A DNA stretch of 64,000 bases from Virgibacillus_N oceani_A (lineage in GTDB: Bacteria > Bacillota > Bacilli > Bacillales > Amphibacillaceae). Below, one piece after another: positions 35,336-44,005 of the stretch. The notes under the pieces are model-generated. The model had not been told where the DNA came from. It made no database searches and saw only the letters and a program-made list of their open reading frames with translations. Position 1 is the first letter of the stretch. Every line of letters begins with the position of its first letter. Made by a program: the position numbers and the translations under genes. The stretch lies in NCBI GenBank assembly GCA_041521345.1, contig JBGOHB010000013.1; one strand, given 5' to 3'.

Positions 35336-35370
35336 GAAGAATCTGCAGAAAAGCAGGTTCTTTTCTGTTT
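35336..35370 (+). terminator. Terminator of the aro operon
   Basis: AGAATCTGC / GCAGGTTCT stem with AGAAAA loop and a T-rich tail. Confidence 0.8.
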
Positions 35371-35427
35371 GAAGATTGATTTATATTTCGTTATGATTAT
35401 ATTTACTATGAAGAGAGGAAGCCTGTA

Positions 35428-36687
35428 ATGAATACAATTATGCAAGCTATCAGCCTGATGGAAAATAATCAGACAAAAGAAGCGATCAATTTATTGGAAA
35501 ACTATTTACCGGAAGCGGATGAAGAAGAAAAGTATACGATTGCGGAAGTTTATATCCAATGGGGAATGATTCAGGAAGCAATAGCCATTTTAAATGAATT
35601 GCTCCAGTCATATCCGCAAGAAAGTGAACTAAAAGTACAATTGGCAGACCTTTATACTGAGCTGGAAAATGACGAAGAAGCCATCAATTTATTAAACGAA
35701 ATTGAGGAAGAAGATCCGGAATTCGTTTCAGCATTAGTGCAACTGGCAGATCTTTATCAGTCACAGGGATTGTTTGAAGTAGCTCAGCAAAAGCTGTTAA
35801 GTGCCAAACAAATAGAGCCGAATGAAGTGATTATAGATTTTGCACTTGGTGAATTGCTGTTTTCAACCGGAGAGTATAATCAAGCGATCACTTATTATGA
35901 AAAAGTAAGAATGGAAATGGATGAAATCAATTATGTTTCCATTGATGAAAGACTTGCAGAGGCATATGCTGCTGCTGGGGAGTATGAAAAGGCACTTACA
36001 TTTTATGGCAGTCTGGAAAGTGAGGATCCTGAACTGCTGTTTAAATATGGACTCACTGCCCACCAGGCAAATCGTAATGATATTGCCATTTATGCCTGGG
36101 AAAAAGTAATTGAATTAGATAAGTACTATCATACTGCATATTATCAGCTTACGAATGCCTATGAAGAAGAAGGTATGCTGGAGGATGCCTATGAAACAGC
36201 AAATAAAGGACTTTCAGTAGACGAATTTAATAAAGAATTATACTTCCTTGCCGGCTCTATAGCACAAAAGCTTAATAAAGAAGAAGAAAGTGAAAAACGG
36301 ATAAGGGAAGCTACTGCTATTGATCCGGATTACAAGGAAGCAATCCTATTTTTGATCAGCCTTCTAAAAAATAAGGATAATTTTGAAGGAATTATTGACC
36401 TCCTTGTAGAAATTAAAGGTACAGGGGCAGAAGACCCGTTGTATGAATGGGAATTGGCACGGGCTTATAACAAAACAGATTCATATAATAATGCATTAAA
36501 CCACTATAAGGAAGCATATAATAACCTTAAACAGGACAGCGAATTCCTAAAAGAGTATGGTTATTTTCTTACAGAAGAAGGGAGGATGGAAGAAGCAATT
36601 TCCGTTTTTACAGCTTACATCAAGCTTGAACCGGATGATACCGACACAGAAGAATTTTTAAACCGTTTAATCCAGCCTGGAGAGTAA
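35428..36687 (+). CDS. ypiA: Tetratricopeptide-repeat protein YpiA
   Basis: 419 residues built almost entirely of TPR units of about 34 residues (examples: AIAILNELLQSYPQES, QAITYYEKVRME, KALTFYGSLES, DAYETANKGLSVDE). No signal peptide. A scaffold or adaptor role is likely for such a fold, but no partner is evident. It precedes ypiB in the B. subtilis order. RBS AGAGGAAG, ATG 35428. Confidence 0.85.
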   Translation: MNTIMQAISLMENNQTKEAINLLENYLPEADEEEKYTIAEVYIQWGMIQEAIAILNELLQSYPQESELKVQLADLYTELENDEEAINLLNEIEEEDPEFVSALVQLADLYQSQGLFEVAQQKLLSAKQIEPNEVIIDFALGELLFSTGEYNQAITYYEKVRMEMDEINYVSIDERLAEAYAAAGEYEKALTFYGSLESEDPELLFKYGLTAHQANRNDIAIYAWEKVIELDKYYHTAYYQLTNAYEEEGMLEDAYETANKGLSVDEFNKELYFLAGSIAQKLNKEEESEKRIREATAIDPDYKEAILFLISLLKNKDNFEGIIDLLVEIKGTGAEDPLYEWELARAYNKTDSYNNALNHYKEAYNNLKQDSEFLKEYGYFLTEEGRMEEAISVFTAYIKLEPDDTDTEEFLNRLIQPGE

Positions 36688-36715
36688 ACATACAATATAA
36701 AGGGGGGGATCTTGA

Positions 36716-37291
36716 ATGCAATCTGCTGTAACCGTAAAAGACAAAAAAAGTTTTATAAAATGGTTTCTAAACCACTACCAGCTCAAAAAAAGGGAAAGCG
36801 TTTGGATTTTAAATTACTTAGTTAATCATCATGAAATATTAGCTAACGTTCATTTTGTACACGAAGCTAAGTTTTGTCCACGCGGTATTATCATGACGAG
36901 TCATTGCTCAACAGAGACGCCCTTTCGTTTTTATAAAAATCAATTAGTAACAACGGACGCGGAGAAATCTTTTCACGATATCCGATTAAACCAGCATGAA
37001 CCGTTGTATTTGCAGTTGAATTTTAATAAATCGTATCAATGCCCATATTATGTAGCTGTTCTAGAAGAAAACCCATTTTTGCCTGACGAATACTTTATAA
37101 CTGAAAAAGATAAGAATCAGGCAAAGTGTTTATTGAATAAAACTTTATTCGAAAACAAAAGAAAGACCCTCTTACAAGGCATTGATGAAGCATTGGATAG
37201 AAGGGATTATGATACATTCCAGCGCTTAACATCAGATTTAAAAAAACTGGAAGCTGTGAATGATTTTCAACCTAAATTGCAGGAGCAATAG
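36716..37291 (+). CDS. ypiB: YpiB family protein, UPF0302 plus IDEAL domain
   Basis: 191 residues. The N-terminal two-thirds (FIKWFLNHYQLKKRESVWILNYL) is the UPF0302 domain; the C-terminus (LLQGIDEALDRRDYDTFQRL) is an IDEAL domain, a short helical motif shared by several Bacillus regulators such as ComK-associated proteins. B. subtilis YpiB has the same two-part design and has been linked to bc-complex gene control; I treat that as uncertain. RBS GGGGGGG, ATG 36716. Confidence 0.85.
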   Translation: MQSAVTVKDKKSFIKWFLNHYQLKKRESVWILNYLVNHHEILANVHFVHEAKFCPRGIIMTSHCSTETPFRFYKNQLVTTDAEKSFHDIRLNQHEPLYLQLNFNKSYQCPYYVAVLEENPFLPDEYFITEKDKNQAKCLLNKTLFENKRKTLLQGIDEALDRRDYDTFQRLTSDLKKLEAVNDFQPKLQEQ

Positions 37292-37399
37292 GTTGATTTT
37301 TTTTGCGAATATGAGATAAGATTTACTGTAATAGATTTATTTCCATTTAACGTAAAAGGAAAAATTCAGTACCTTAGGGAAAGAGAGGCGAAAAACGAA

Positions 37400-37861
37400 A
37401 TGAAATGGAAAAAAGAAGACTTGAGCCGGTATATCCAGGCAAAAGAATATATAGATACGGTTATTATACCTTTAATACCTTTTCAATTTACGGATGAACA
37501 TAATTTAGAAAGGAATGCTTTTCAAAGTGAAGTATTATCCATTTTGTCCAATGAAATTGAAAAAGAATTAACCGGCAGGATCATATTGACTCCAAATTAC
37601 CATTACATAAAGTCTTCGGAATTGGAACAAGAAAGTCAGATACTTCAGGGTTGGGTTGATGAAATAAAAAAACAGCCATTTGAACATTTTTTCTATCTCA
37701 CCTTTGATTCGGAGTGGAAAAAAAATGAAGGGAAACTTGATGGCACACTGCTTTGGCTACCCGGTGTAAAATCCGGAAATTTACAGTCTGCAGAAATGCA
37801 CACAATGATCAAAGACCAGGTTGAACAAATTGGTGAATTAATCAGATCTTATTGGAAATAA
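37400..37861 (+). CDS. ypiF: DUF2487 protein YpiF
   Basis: 153 residues, soluble, no membrane segment. MKWKKEDL at the start and FYLTFDSEWK, DGTLLWLPGVKSGN in the C-terminal half match the YpiF family that sits directly before qcrABC in Bacillus. Function unknown; context suggests a link with the bc complex. RBS AAAGAGAGG, ATG 37400. Confidence 0.8.
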   Translation: MKWKKEDLSRYIQAKEYIDTVIIPLIPFQFTDEHNLERNAFQSEVLSILSNEIEKELTGRIILTPNYHYIKSSELEQESQILQGWVDEIKKQPFEHFFYLTFDSEWKKNEGKLDGTLLWLPGVKSGNLQSAEMHTMIKDQVEQIGELIRSYWK

Positions 37862-37887
37862 TAGTATAGTACATCCTTTATATGGGT

Positions 37888-37949
37888 TTTGTAACATTTT
37901 GTTAATAATTATGATATTGATTGACCGGACAAGCAGTTTACGCTATCAT
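37888..37949 (+). promoter_or_regulatory. qcrABC promoter with tandem ResD-like sites
   Basis: TTGACC (37921-37926), 17 nt, TATCAT (37944-37949). Upstream, TTTGTAACA (37888-37896) and TTTGTTAAT (37898-37906) are direct repeats one helical turn apart and resemble ResD sites (TTTGTGAAT type). ResDE is reported to control this operon in B. subtilis. Confidence 0.45.
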
Positions 37950-38014
37950 AGTTATGTCCTAGTAATAAAATATACGTTATTTGTCCGTGATTATTGTAAA
38001 AGAGGGGGGAAATC

Positions 38015-38527
38015 ATGAGTGAAAAGAAACAGCAAGTAACCCGAAGGCAATTTTTAAACTATACGCTTACAGGTGTAGGTGGTTTTATGGCAGCAGGCAT
38101 GCTAATTCCTATGTTGAGAATGGCTGTAGACCCTGTATTGCAGGAGTCCGGAGCAGGAGATTTTGCAAATGTTGGTTTATCTGTCGATGAAATTACCAAC
38201 GAACCACAGCGAATAGATTGGCAAGTTGAACAGGTAGACGGATGGTATGAATCTGAAGTTAATCGATCTGCATGGGTATTTGAGGATGAAAATGGAGATA
38301 TTCAAGCCTTTTCCCCAGTATGTAAACACTTGGGTTGTGTTGTGTCATGGGAAGGCAGTGATGACCATCCAGAGATGTTTTTCTGCCCGTGCCATGATGG
38401 ACTCTATTATAAAGACGGGACAAACGTTCCTGGAACACCACCACTCGCACCACTTGATGTCTATGAATTTGAAGTAAGAGATGGAATGCTATTTCTAGGT
38501 GATCCTAGTCCGAGAGGGGAGGCGTAA
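38015..38527 (+). CDS. qcrA: Menaquinol:cytochrome c reductase Rieske subunit
   Basis: 170 residues. A Tat-type N-terminus (TRRQFLNYTLTG) with one membrane segment anchors the outer-face Rieske domain. The [2Fe-2S] ligands are in CKHLGC and CPCHDG. It oxidises menaquinol in the bc complex with QcrB and QcrC. RBS AGAGGGGGG, ATG 38015. Confidence 0.97.
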   Translation: MSEKKQQVTRRQFLNYTLTGVGGFMAAGMLIPMLRMAVDPVLQESGAGDFANVGLSVDEITNEPQRIDWQVEQVDGWYESEVNRSAWVFEDENGDIQAFSPVCKHLGCVVSWEGSDDHPEMFFCPCHDGLYYKDGTNVPGTPPLAPLDVYEFEVRDGMLFLGDPSPRGEA

Positions 38528-38533
38528 TGATTT

Positions 38534-39208
38534 ATGCTGCAGAAAATTTATGATTGGATAGACGATCGTGTAGATATTACGCCGATCTGGCGAGATATTG
38601 CTGACCACGAGGTGCCGGAACATGTAAACCCTGCACATCACTTCTCAGCTTTTGTCTATTGTTTTGGCGGGTTAACATTTTTCGTTGTCGTTATCCAAAT
38701 TCTTTCCGGGATGTTTTTAACGATGTATTATGTGCCGGACATTGAAAATGCATGGAGATCTGTGCACTATTTACAGACGGAAGTTGCCCACGGACAAATC
38801 GTTCGCGGTATGCACCACTGGGGAGCTAGTGTAGTAGTTGTAATGCTGTTATTACATACGTTGCGTGTGTTTTTCCAAGGAGCTTATAAAAAACCGCGTG
38901 AGCTTAACTGGATGGTTGGTGTGTTAATTTTCTTCGTTATCCTCGGTTTAGGCTTCACCGGATATTTGCTTCCATGGGATAACAAAGCTTTCTTTGCAAC
39001 TCAGGTTGGACTTGAGATTGCAGAACAAGTGCCTTTTATAGGTATGGAGTTAAAAACACTGCTGGCTGGTGATCCAACAATTGTTGGTGCTCAAACATTG
39101 ACAAGATTCTTTGCCATCCATGTGTTCTTCCTGCCTGCTGCATTATTCGCACTGTTGGCTGCTCACTTTATTTTAATACGGAGACAAGGAATTTCAGGCC
39201 CATTATAA
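38534..39208 (+). CDS. qcrB: Menaquinol:cytochrome c reductase cytochrome b subunit
   Basis: 224 residues with four membrane helices and the haem-ligand histidines in HHFSAFVY, GMHHWGASV, LLHTLRVF and FAIHVFFLPA. It is the short b6-type subunit; subunit IV is fused to cytochrome c in QcrC. GGGGAGG supports ATG 38534, 6 nt after the qcrA stop. Confidence 0.96.
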   Translation: MLQKIYDWIDDRVDITPIWRDIADHEVPEHVNPAHHFSAFVYCFGGLTFFVVVIQILSGMFLTMYYVPDIENAWRSVHYLQTEVAHGQIVRGMHHWGASVVVVMLLLHTLRVFFQGAYKKPRELNWMVGVLIFFVILGLGFTGYLLPWDNKAFFATQVGLEIAEQVPFIGMELKTLLAGDPTIVGAQTLTRFFAIHVFFLPAALFALLAAHFILIRRQGISGPL

Positions 39209-39224
39209 AAAGGAGGGAAAAGCT

Positions 39225-40007
39225 GTGAAAAAGGGAAAAGGAATGAAGTTTGTCGGGGACTCCCGAATTTCAGTAGAAAGAAAACCGAATAAATCCAAAG
39301 ATTATTCTGAATATCCCGGAAGAACAGAAGCTTTTTGGCCCAACTTTTTATTAAAAGAATGGTTGGTAGGTGCTGTATTTTTAGTTGGTTTTCTAAGCTT
39401 AACATTAGCCCATCCATCACCTTTGGAGGGTGTAGCAGATCCAACAGATGCAGCTTATATACCATTGCCGGATTGGTATTTCCTGTTCTTATATGAACTA
39501 TTGAAATATGAATTTGCGAGTGGTGATTGGACCATTATGGGAATTTTGGTACTCCCTGGGCTCGCTTTTGGAGCATTATTACTTGCTCCTTTCCTGGATA
39601 GTGGTCCGGGAAGAAGACCGCCACAGCGCCCAATCGCTATTGGAATGATGCTGCTTGGTATGGTTTCTGTCATTTGGTTAACCTATACTTCCGCGGCTGT
39701 TGTAGATTGGGATGAACGTGCCGAAGCCAACAAGCCGGTACATCCGGACGAGCTAGTGGAAATTGACACTTCTCATGAAGGTTACGCAATTTATGAAAAT
39801 AGTTGTATGTCTTGTCATGGCGGTAATTTGGAAGGTACTGGCGCTACAGGGCCACCATTATTGGATCTTGATTATGATGCCGAAGAACTGGCAGACATTG
39901 CTGTTAATGGGATTGATACTATGCCGCCGGATCAATTCACAGGATCTGATGAGGAATTGGATCAGTTAGTTGATTTTATTCTAACGGTAAATGAAGAAAC
40001 TGAATAA
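39225..40007 (+). CDS. qcrC: Menaquinol:cytochrome c reductase cytochrome b/c subunit
   Basis: 260 residues. The N-terminal part holds three membrane helices of the subunit IV type (PLPDWYFLFLYELLKYE); the C-terminal 80 residues are an outward cytochrome c domain with haem motif CMSCHGG and a distal Met in IDTMPP. This b/c fusion is the Bacillus arrangement. Start GTG 39225 after AGGAGGG; a terminator follows. Confidence 0.96.
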   Translation: MKKGKGMKFVGDSRISVERKPNKSKDYSEYPGRTEAFWPNFLLKEWLVGAVFLVGFLSLTLAHPSPLEGVADPTDAAYIPLPDWYFLFLYELLKYEFASGDWTIMGILVLPGLAFGALLLAPFLDSGPGRRPPQRPIAIGMMLLGMVSVIWLTYTSAAVVDWDERAEANKPVHPDELVEIDTSHEGYAIYENSCMSCHGGNLEGTGATGPPLLDLDYDAEELADIAVNGIDTMPPDQFTGSDEELDQLVDFILTVNEETE

Positions 40008-40017
40008 TTTCGATGAA

Positions 40018-40054
40018 ACACCTTTGCCCAAAATAACGGCAAGGGTGTTTTTTT
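40018..40054 (+). terminator. Terminator of qcrABC
   Basis: ACACCTTTGCC / GGCAAGGGTGT stem and a run of T. Confidence 0.92.
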
Positions 40055-40115
40055 ATAGCCATTTTAATTATAATGAAACATAGCATGTTTATATAGAAGG
40101 AAGGAAATACAAATA

Positions 40116-40694
40116 ATGATCAGATATATCTTACTTGACAAGCGGTTTCTTATTTTATTATTTATCATTAATCTATTTGGTACCATTTACGGTTATATGT
40201 GGTATGAAAATCAGTTATCGGTCACTCCCACCATATTTATTCCATTCGTCCCTGACAGTCCAACAGCTAGTTTGTTTTTTACAATATTTCTGCTGTTTTT
40301 TATTTTTGGAAGAAATGTTCCTTACATAGAAGCTTTGGGGCTGATTACTTTACTTAAATATGGAACCTGGGCGGTAGTGATGAACTTACTTACACTTATT
40401 ATGGATGGGTCGCTCGACTGGTCGGGATATATGCTTATCGCTTCTCATGGCGCCATGGCCATACAGGGTCTCCTATATGCACCATGGTATAAAATTAAAA
40501 TGAGACATCTTGTCGTAGCAGCAATTTGGACTTTGCATAATGATGTTATTGATTATGTTTTCGGAATGATGCCTGTGTATTCCACTTTAAATGATTATAT
40601 GAATGAAATAGGTTATTTCACATTCTGGCTTAGCATTATTTCCATCTTTATCGCTTATGCAGTAACCATTGGTGCAAACAGACAAAAAGTCTAG
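40116..40694 (+). CDS. ypjA: DUF1405 membrane protein YpjA
   Basis: 192 residues with about five or six membrane segments. The family string LSVTPTIFIPFVPDSPTASL and WTLHNDVIDYVFG are visible. B. subtilis ypjA also follows qcrABC. RBS AAGGAAGG, ATG 40116. Function unknown; the conserved polar residues inside the membrane (D, H, N) hint at more than a structural role. Confidence 0.83.
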   Translation: MIRYILLDKRFLILLFIINLFGTIYGYMWYENQLSVTPTIFIPFVPDSPTASLFFTIFLLFFIFGRNVPYIEALGLITLLKYGTWAVVMNLLTLIMDGSLDWSGYMLIASHGAMAIQGLLYAPWYKIKMRHLVVAAIWTLHNDVIDYVFGMMPVYSTLNDYMNEIGYFTFWLSIISIFIAYAVTIGANRQKV

Positions 40695-40758
40695 TGTTAT
40701 ATAATATTATCCCGAATCATATAGTAGGTATAAGAAAAAGAATTTGGGGTGATCTTTT

Positions 40759-41016
40759 TTGCGAAAAAACCAGGTATGTCTCCTGCTGTCCATTATTTTG
40801 CCAATCATCATTATTTTAGCTGATTTTTCTATACTGGAGGTAAGTGCAGCAGCTGAGAACTCGAATGCGACCAAGAAAAATTTTGACCTTGCTCCATTTA
40901 TCTGGACAGTAGGTATCGTTGGCGGATGTATCGCAATTACATTATCCTATGTAAGTTGGAGAAAATATAAAGGGGAAGAAAAAAAGAAAGTAAGGAAGGA
41001 CAAAACAATTGACTAA
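40759..41016 (+). CDS. ypjB: Shortened YpjB-like sporulation protein
   Basis: 85 residues: a signal peptide (about 1-32, ending near SAAAENS), then at once a C-terminal membrane anchor (about 46-65) with LAPFIWTVGIVGGCIAITLSYVSWRKYKGE. That end resembles the C-terminus of Spore_YpjB proteins, which are about 260 residues. The whole extracellular middle is missing. Start TTG 40759 behind GGGGTGAT. The reading frame is clean, so it may still be expressed as a small membrane protein. Confidence 0.55.
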   Translation: MRKNQVCLLLSIILPIIIILADFSILEVSAAAENSNATKKNFDLAPFIWTVGIVGGCIAITLSYVSWRKYKGEEKKKVRKDKTID

Positions 41017-41076
41017 ACATTGATTTTTGACTAAAATTGACCATAAGAATAAATTAATTTTATGGAGGAATGCAGT

Positions 41077-41763
41077 GTGTTTGGAGGATTAGGCGGTTAT
41101 TTGATTTACATTGCCCTTTTACTTATTATTCCGTTGTGGGCACAATCAAAAGTAAAATCAACCTACAAAAAATATTCTAAGAAGCCTACATCATCTCAAA
41201 TGACCGGTGCCCAGGTGGCAAGAAAGATTTTGGATGATAATGGTCTATATGACGTAAATATTGAAGCAACGAAAGGTGAACTATCTGATCACTATGACCC
41301 AAGAAAAAAAGTTATCAGACTTTCCAAAGGGATTTTTCATGGACGTTCCATGGCATCATCTGCAGTTGCAGCTCATGAGGTGGGACACGCTATTCAAGAT
41401 GAACAGGAATATGCCTTTTTAAAATTCAGAAGTGCTTTGGTACCAGTTGCCAGCTTCGGATCAAACATTTCCTTCGTTTTCATTCTAGCCGGTATCTTCT
41501 TTCAAATGACAAATATGCTCCTGCTTGGTATTATCTTCATGTCGGCAGCAGTACTGTTCCAATTGGTAACATTGCCAGTCGAATTTGATGCATCAAATCG
41601 AGCCATGGGACAGCTTGTGTCAGCAGGTGTAATCCGAAACAATGAAGAAAGAGAAACAAAAAAAGTATTGAACGCCGCTGCGATGACATATGTAGCAGCA
41701 GCATTGGTTGCTGTAATGGAATTGGTACGATTTATTTTAATATATGCAGCAAGCAGAGACTAA
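41077..41763 (+). CDS. Zinc-dependent membrane peptidase, YugP family
   Basis: 228 residues. One N-terminal membrane segment, then the catalytic HEVGHAIQD (zinc-binding HExxH), and two to three membrane segments in the second half; VKSTYKKYSKKPTSSQMTGAQVARKIL is the family N-terminal signature. Substrates are not known. TGGAGGAA supports GTG 41077, giving MFGGLGGYLIYIALL; the ATG at 41062 is part of that site. B. subtilis keeps its yugP elsewhere, so this is a locus difference. Confidence 0.88.
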   Translation: MFGGLGGYLIYIALLLIIPLWAQSKVKSTYKKYSKKPTSSQMTGAQVARKILDDNGLYDVNIEATKGELSDHYDPRKKVIRLSKGIFHGRSMASSAVAAHEVGHAIQDEQEYAFLKFRSALVPVASFGSNISFVFILAGIFFQMTNMLLLGIIFMSAAVLFQLVTLPVEFDASNRAMGQLVSAGVIRNNEERETKKVLNAAAMTYVAAALVAVMELVRFILIYAASRD

Positions 41764-41767
41764 ATGT

Positions 41768-41801
41768 AAACTTCCCCGTCTGACAAAAGCGGGGAAGTTT
41801 T
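41768..41801. terminator. Bidirectional terminator between convergent genes
   Basis: AACTTCCCCG and CGGGGAAGTT form a 10-bp stem with A and T runs on both sides. Confidence 0.85.
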
Positions 41802-41816
41802 CTAATATATAACTTA

Positions 41817-42689
41817 TTATCTTTCTATCGGGTTTTTATTTTCATCCAATGTAAATCCTTCACCAACGACATCATGTACCGTACCAACAGCGACAAAAGC
41901 ATTGGGATCAATTTCATTAATTATATTCTTCAGCCTTACGATTTCATTCCTCGCCACAACGCAATAGAGTACATTACGCTTTTCACCTGAAAAACTTCCC
42001 TTCCCATCAAGAATCGTTACACCTCGATCCATCTCTTTTAATATCTTATTGGATATCTCCCCATAATTATCTGAAATTATCGTAGCTCCCTTGGCAGAGT
42101 AAGCTCCTTCTTGTATAAAATCAATTACTCTTGCACCAATGTAAACGGCAACCAGGGTATACATTCCCTGATCAAGTTCCAAAATAACAAATACGGATAT
42201 AGCTATTACTACAAAGTCAAATATAAACATGGTGCGTCCCATACTCCATCCGGCATATTTATTCACCAGTCTGGCGATAATATCTACACCGCCGGTAGTG
42301 CCGCCAAAGCGAAAAATAATGCCAAGCCCCACGCCTATGAATACGCCTGCGTACAGTGCTACAAGCGTCATATCTTCCTGAAGTGCTACATTGAACTGGT
42401 AGGTTTGAAAAACGGACAAAAATAAAGAAACTGCAAATGTTCCTATAATTGTATAAAGGAATGTATTTCGTCCAAGGAAATGCCACCCGATAAAAAACAA
42501 AGGAATATTTAAAAGTATATTTGTAATGGCAGGATCCCACTCCCACAGAAAAAACAGAAGGAGTGTAATACCTGTAAAGCCGCCTTCACCGAGATTATGC
42601 TGCATATTAAAATGAACAAGGCCGAACGAAAAGATAGCTGAACCAAACAAAATAAAAGCGATATTTTTTAACTTCAAACCGAATAGCAT
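41817..42689 (-). CDS. ypjC: YitT family membrane protein (YpjC)
   Basis: 290 residues. Five or so membrane segments with the family motifs NLGEGGFTGITLLL, FGGTTGGVDIIARL and FIQEGAYSAKGATIIS, then a soluble DUF2179 domain (about 205-290). Members include YitT; no transport substrate is known. GGGAGG 11 nt upstream supports ATG 42689 over start codons at 42719. Divergent from ypjD, as ypjC is in B. subtilis. Confidence 0.85.
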   Translation of the reverse strand: MLFGLKLKNIAFILFGSAIFSFGLVHFNMQHNLGEGGFTGITLLLFFLWEWDPAITNILLNIPLFFIGWHFLGRNTFLYTIIGTFAVSLFLSVFQTYQFNVALQEDMTLVALYAGVFIGVGLGIIFRFGGTTGGVDIIARLVNKYAGWSMGRTMFIFDFVVIAISVFVILELDQGMYTLVAVYIGARVIDFIQEGAYSAKGATIISDNYGEISNKILKEMDRGVTILDGKGSFSGEKRNVLYCVVARNEIVRLKNIINEIDPNAFVAVGTVHDVVGEGFTLDENKNPIER

Positions 42690-42843
42690 TTGTCTATTAA
42701 CCTCCCTAATCATTACCACATAGCATTCTTAAATTATAGATAATTTATCCCTCATTAACAATGGTTGGGCTAAATAATTTGTCAAAATTGCACCGGTTCG
42801 CTACCATGAAGAAGAAAGGGATTTAGAAAAGGGGGAGCTTCCA

Positions 42844-43176
42844 ATTAGTAATCCAAACTATTCAACAAAAGAAATACAACAGCGTGTAGATCAATATATT
42901 TCCCAATTTAAAGAAGGGTATTTTTCTCCTTTAAGTTTAATGGCAAGATTATCGGAGGAAACCGGCGAATTAGCGAGGGAAGTGAATCACTATTACGGTG
43001 AAAAACCAAAGAAGCCAACAGAAGAAGAAAAGACTATTGAAGAAGAACTGGGAGATATACTTTTCGTCCTTTCCTGTATCGCCAATTCTCTGGATATTGA
43101 TATGTCAGAGGCTTTCAACCTCACTATGAAAAAGTTTGAATCAAGAGATAAGAACAGATGGACAAGGAAAGCGTAA
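42844..43176 (+). CDS. ypjD: MazG-like nucleotide pyrophosphohydrolase YpjD, ATT start
   Basis: 110 residues, close to B. subtilis YpjD (111). The MazG fold is clear: GYFSPLSLMARLSEETGELAREVNH, EEELGDILFVLSCIANSL (EExxE and ExxD metal ligands) and RDKNRWTRKA. The frame is open from 42778, but between there and the internal ATG at 42940 it has no ATG, GTG or TTG. The excellent site GGGGGAG (42831-42837) sits 6 nt ahead of ATT 42844, and starting there gives the family length. Starting at ATG 42940 would remove 32 residues including the first conserved helix. Confidence 0.75.
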   Translation: MSNPNYSTKEIQQRVDQYISQFKEGYFSPLSLMARLSEETGELAREVNHYYGEKPKKPTEEEKTIEEELGDILFVLSCIANSLDIDMSEAFNLTMKKFESRDKNRWTRKA

Positions 43177-43197
43177 AACCTGTATGGAGGAATAGAA

Positions 43198-43995
43198 ATG
43201 AAAATTAATGTAATTTTAGCGGGACCACGCGGCAGAATGGGATCCCAAGCAATTGAAATGATTTTGGAAAATGAGGATCACTTTAATCTTCTAGCCTGCA
43301 TTGACAGAAAAAATGATGGTATGCAGCTGAAGGATATAGAAGGTTTCCCGAATCTTTCCATTCCCATTTTTGAAGATCCAGAAGAATGTTTTCAAGAAAC
43401 AGAGGCAGATGTATTTATTGATCTGACCGTCCCTGAAACAGGGTATCGAAATACAAAAGCAGCTATACTGCATAATATCCGCCCAGTAGTGGGCACTACC
43501 GGTTTTACAGAAGATCAGATTAAAGATTTAACATCAATATGTGAAGAGAAACAACTAGGTGCCATTATTGCCCCGAATTTTGCCATTGGTGCTGTATTAA
43601 TGATGAAGTTTTCCAAAATGGCTGCAGCTTACTTCCCTGATGTGGATATCATCGAAAAACACCATGACCAAAAACTCGATGCGCCATCCGGGACTGCAGT
43701 GAAAACAGCTGAGCTTATGAAAGAAACAAGGGAGTCCAAAAAACAGGGACACGAAGATGAACAGGAAACCCTGCCTGGAGCCAGAGGTGCAGAAATGGAT
43801 GGCATGCGAATACATAGTGTCCGCATGCCTGGGCTGGTTGCTCATCAAGAGGTCATTTTTGGCGGAAAAGGACAAACTTTAACGATCAAACATGATTCTA
43901 TTAACAGGGACTCATTTATGGAAGGCATAAAAGTCAGTGTGAAACAGGTAATGGAACTTGAAAGATTAGTTTACGGACTGGAAAATCTATTGTAG
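43198..43995 (+). CDS. dapB: 4-hydroxy-tetrahydrodipicolinate reductase
   Basis: Lysine and diaminopimelate pathway; the product also leads to dipicolinate for spores. 265 residues. NAD(P) motif GPRGRMGSQ, GTTGF, APNFAIGAVLMMKFSK, and the substrate motif EKHHDQKLDAPSGTA. TGGAGGAA, ATG 43198. mgsA follows after 10 nt. Confidence 0.96.
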   Translation: MKINVILAGPRGRMGSQAIEMILENEDHFNLLACIDRKNDGMQLKDIEGFPNLSIPIFEDPEECFQETEADVFIDLTVPETGYRNTKAAILHNIRPVVGTTGFTEDQIKDLTSICEEKQLGAIIAPNFAIGAVLMMKFSKMAAAYFPDVDIIEKHHDQKLDAPSGTAVKTAELMKETRESKKQGHEDEQETLPGARGAEMDGMRIHSVRMPGLVAHQEVIFGGKGQTLTIKHDSINRDSFMEGIKVSVKQVMELERLVYGLENLL

Positions 43996-44005
43996 GGATG
44001 ATCAG

